In this document: piece after piece, positions 51,422-52,435 of the stretch
Numbering within the stretch: the first letter of the stretch is position 1
Layout of the letters: each line of letters opens with the position of its first letter
From: Lachnospiraceae bacterium UBA7160
GTDB lineage: Bacteria > Bacillota > Clostridia > Lachnospirales > Lachnospiraceae
Reading direction: 5' to 3'
Assembly (NCBI GenBank): GCA_002491565.1
Contig: DKWE01000095.1
Location: 1 to 52,435, forward strand
DNA: 52,435 bases
Notes under the pieces: generated by a model
Database searches by the model: none
What the model saw: only the letters and a program-made list of their open reading frames with translations
What the model was told of the DNA's origin: nothing
Translations under genes and position numbers: made by a program

Positions 51422-52042
51422 TTATAAAGGAATCTCTGCCTCTGCGACCTCTGCTGCGAGTCTCCGCGCCTCCTCGTACCCGGTGAAACAGATGCCGTGC
51501 ATTCCCACCGATTTTGCCGCCTCTACATTGCCCGGCAGATCATCAAAGAACAGACATTCCTCCGCGCGCAGATGATAGGTATCCAGCAGGCAGTGATAGA
51601 TGCCTGGATCCGGCTTCAGCATTTTTACATAGCCGGAGACGATCTTGCCATCTATGTAGGGCAGGAAGGAGAATACCGAACTGTGCAGCTCAAAGTAGCT
51701 CACCGGATAATTGGACAGCAGATATACGTGATAGCCCTGCTCCTTACACTCCCTGAGCCAGTCCACCGCGTAGGAATAGGTGAGCACCAACAATTCTTTT
51801 CCCTCCGTTATAAACCGGTCAAAATCCTCCCTCGCATCCTCTGCCACCCGGCTTCGCATCTGTGCGATAACCTCCTCCTCCGGTATTACCCCGCGGTCCA
51901 GTTCCCTCCACAGCGGTCCCTGGACGGTCGCCTTCAAAAGTTCCTGCACCCTCCCAGGTGCAAACCCAAGCTCCTCCATCACTTCCTTTGGCCGGAACTT
52001 TACCAGCACGTTTCCCACATCAAAAATCATATTCTTTATCAT
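51422..52042 (-). CDS. HAD phosphatase, YihX-like
   Basis: 206 residues. Motif I FDVGNVLVKF (D8, N-type second residue as in YihX/epoxide-hydrolase-N-like), motif II LLSNYP, Lys in KPDPGIYHCLL, motif IV FFDDLPGNVEAA. Small helical cap. This group contains alpha-glucose-1-phosphatases. AGGAGG lies upstream of ATG 52042. Confidence 0.93.
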   Translation of the reverse strand: MIKNMIFDVGNVLVKFRPKEVMEELGFAPGRVQELLKATVQGPLWRELDRGVIPEEEVIAQMRSRVAEDAREDFDRFITEGKELLVLTYSYAVDWLRECKEQGYHVYLLSNYPVSYFELHSSVFSFLPYIDGKIVSGYVKMLKPDPGIYHCLLDTYHLRAEECLFFDDLPGNVEAAKSVGMHGICFTGYEEARRLAAEVAEAEIPL

Positions 52043-52147
52043 GCCTCTGCCTCCTGACTGTTTGCAGTTTCTTCTTAATTAACAAGTCTATCTGTCTGCA
52101 CAATTCTTCCTGCGCAGACAGTTCCAGAATCTGCTCCGGATTTCGAA

Positions 52148-52176
52148 AGTATACACGATTCTTCCTAAAATGACAA
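52148..52176 (-). promoter_or_regulatory. Promoter of YihX-like phosphatase gene
   Basis: TTGTCA (52176-52171), 17-bp spacer, TATACT (52153-52148). Confidence 0.7.
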
Positions 52177-52260
52177 GAGGCCTGTGTGCGCCTGATAAAA
52201 TCAGACAGTGAGACAGACGCTACAATTCGGCTGAACTTGCACTTTCAAAAGCAGACTACA

Positions 52261-52316
52261 AAGCGCAGAGCCGGTGAACCTGTGAGCAATCACAGCTTAC
52301 CACTCTGCGCTTTTTT
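52261..52316 (+). terminator. Hairpin with T run at right end
   Basis: AAGCGCAGAG/CTCTGCGCTT outer stem (52261-52270, 52303-52312) with an inner CTGTGA/TCACAG stem and TTTTTT on the plus strand; on the minus strand only TTT follows. No plus-strand gene leads into it within the window, so it may serve a minus-strand gene entering from the right, or end a short plus-strand RNA. Confidence 0.6.
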
Positions 52317-52341
52317 GAACGTCATGGCAGATGGAACATTC

Positions 52342-52435
52342 TCAAAAAGTATCTGTTCCGTATCCCTTTGGTGATGGGATTTTCGCTTGCGCTTCTATGC
52401 TCCCTGCCATTATATTTACTGTGAAAGTAAGCCAA
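52342..52435 (-). CDS. Possible 3' end of a gene running off the right edge
   Basis: An open minus-strand frame enters from the right edge and stops at TGA 52344-52342; its end reads MAGSIEAQAKIPSPKGYGTDTF. A second frame is also open here, so the assignment is weak. The hairpin at 52261-52316 downstream fits a gene end. Confidence 0.2.
   Translation of the reverse strand, partial: WLTFTVNIMAGSIEAQAKIPSPKGYGTDTF

Overview
The window looks like the chromosome of an anaerobic, endospore-forming Firmicute of the Clostridia, most likely a Lachnospiraceae-type gut bacterium. The signs are sporulation and germination genes (spoIIP, gpr, spoVAD, spoVAEb, an alpha/beta-type spore-protein homologue), an oxygen-independent class III ribonucleotide reductase, strong purine-rich ribosome binding sites, vegetative promoters of the TTGACA-17-TATAAT type, some GTG/TTG starts and fairly high GC. 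The species assignment is inference. No phage, IS transposase, CRISPR or rRNA gene is visible.

Layout. 1-2300: tRNA-Glu(CTC) and two plus-strand enzymes (PHP phosphoesterase, Cof-type HAD phosphatase). 2300-14000, mostly minus strand: a widely conserved Firmicute housekeeping/sporulation neighbourhood (murE-like ligase, holA, rpsT on the opposite strand, gpr, spoIIP, lepA, pcp), interrupted by an ADP-ribosylglycohydrolase-family gene and a HAD phosphatase. 14200-22300: an unknown membrane protein, a response regulator/histidine kinase/anchored-protein operon, a spore-protein homologue, and an envelope-stress-like cassette PadR-DUF1700-DUF4097-PspC. 22400-32700: an operon of ten genes, plus one doubtful small one, for a cation/proton antiporter complex. 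Its first half follows the order of the antiporter half of archaeal membrane-bound hydrogenases (MrpE, F, G, MbhD-like, MbhE+MrpB fusion, MrpC, MrpD-like), then come three more NuoL/M/N-type subunits and no hydrogenase or NADH/ferredoxin module. 32700-38700: HD phosphohydrolase, spoVAD-spoVAEb behind a candidate sigma-G promoter, HAD phosphatase, SH3 lipoprotein, amidohydrolase. 38700-52435: a GntR-ABC transporter operon, a second SH3 lipoprotein, a giant RND exporter with a roughly 490-residue insertion, nrdD, a deacetylase-like lipoprotein and another HAD phosphatase.

How the parts fit. Spore formation and germination are represented by SpoIIP (engulfment), GPR with a possible small acid-soluble protein substrate, and SpoVAD/SpoVAEb (dipicolinate movement). 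Envelope and ion homeostasis are represented by the large antiporter complex, the PadR cassette, the RND pump, the ABC exporter and the two SH3 lipoproteins. The least ordinary items are the four-antiporter-subunit operon with its structured leader and interleaved inverted repeats, a small mobile-looking repeat family (GTTA...GTAAC, one copy with an 8-bp flanking direct repeat), and the insertion inside the RND porter domain.

All assignments come from reading the sequence; no database search was run. Starts were moved from the longest reading frame to the codon served by a ribosome binding site wherever one is visible.
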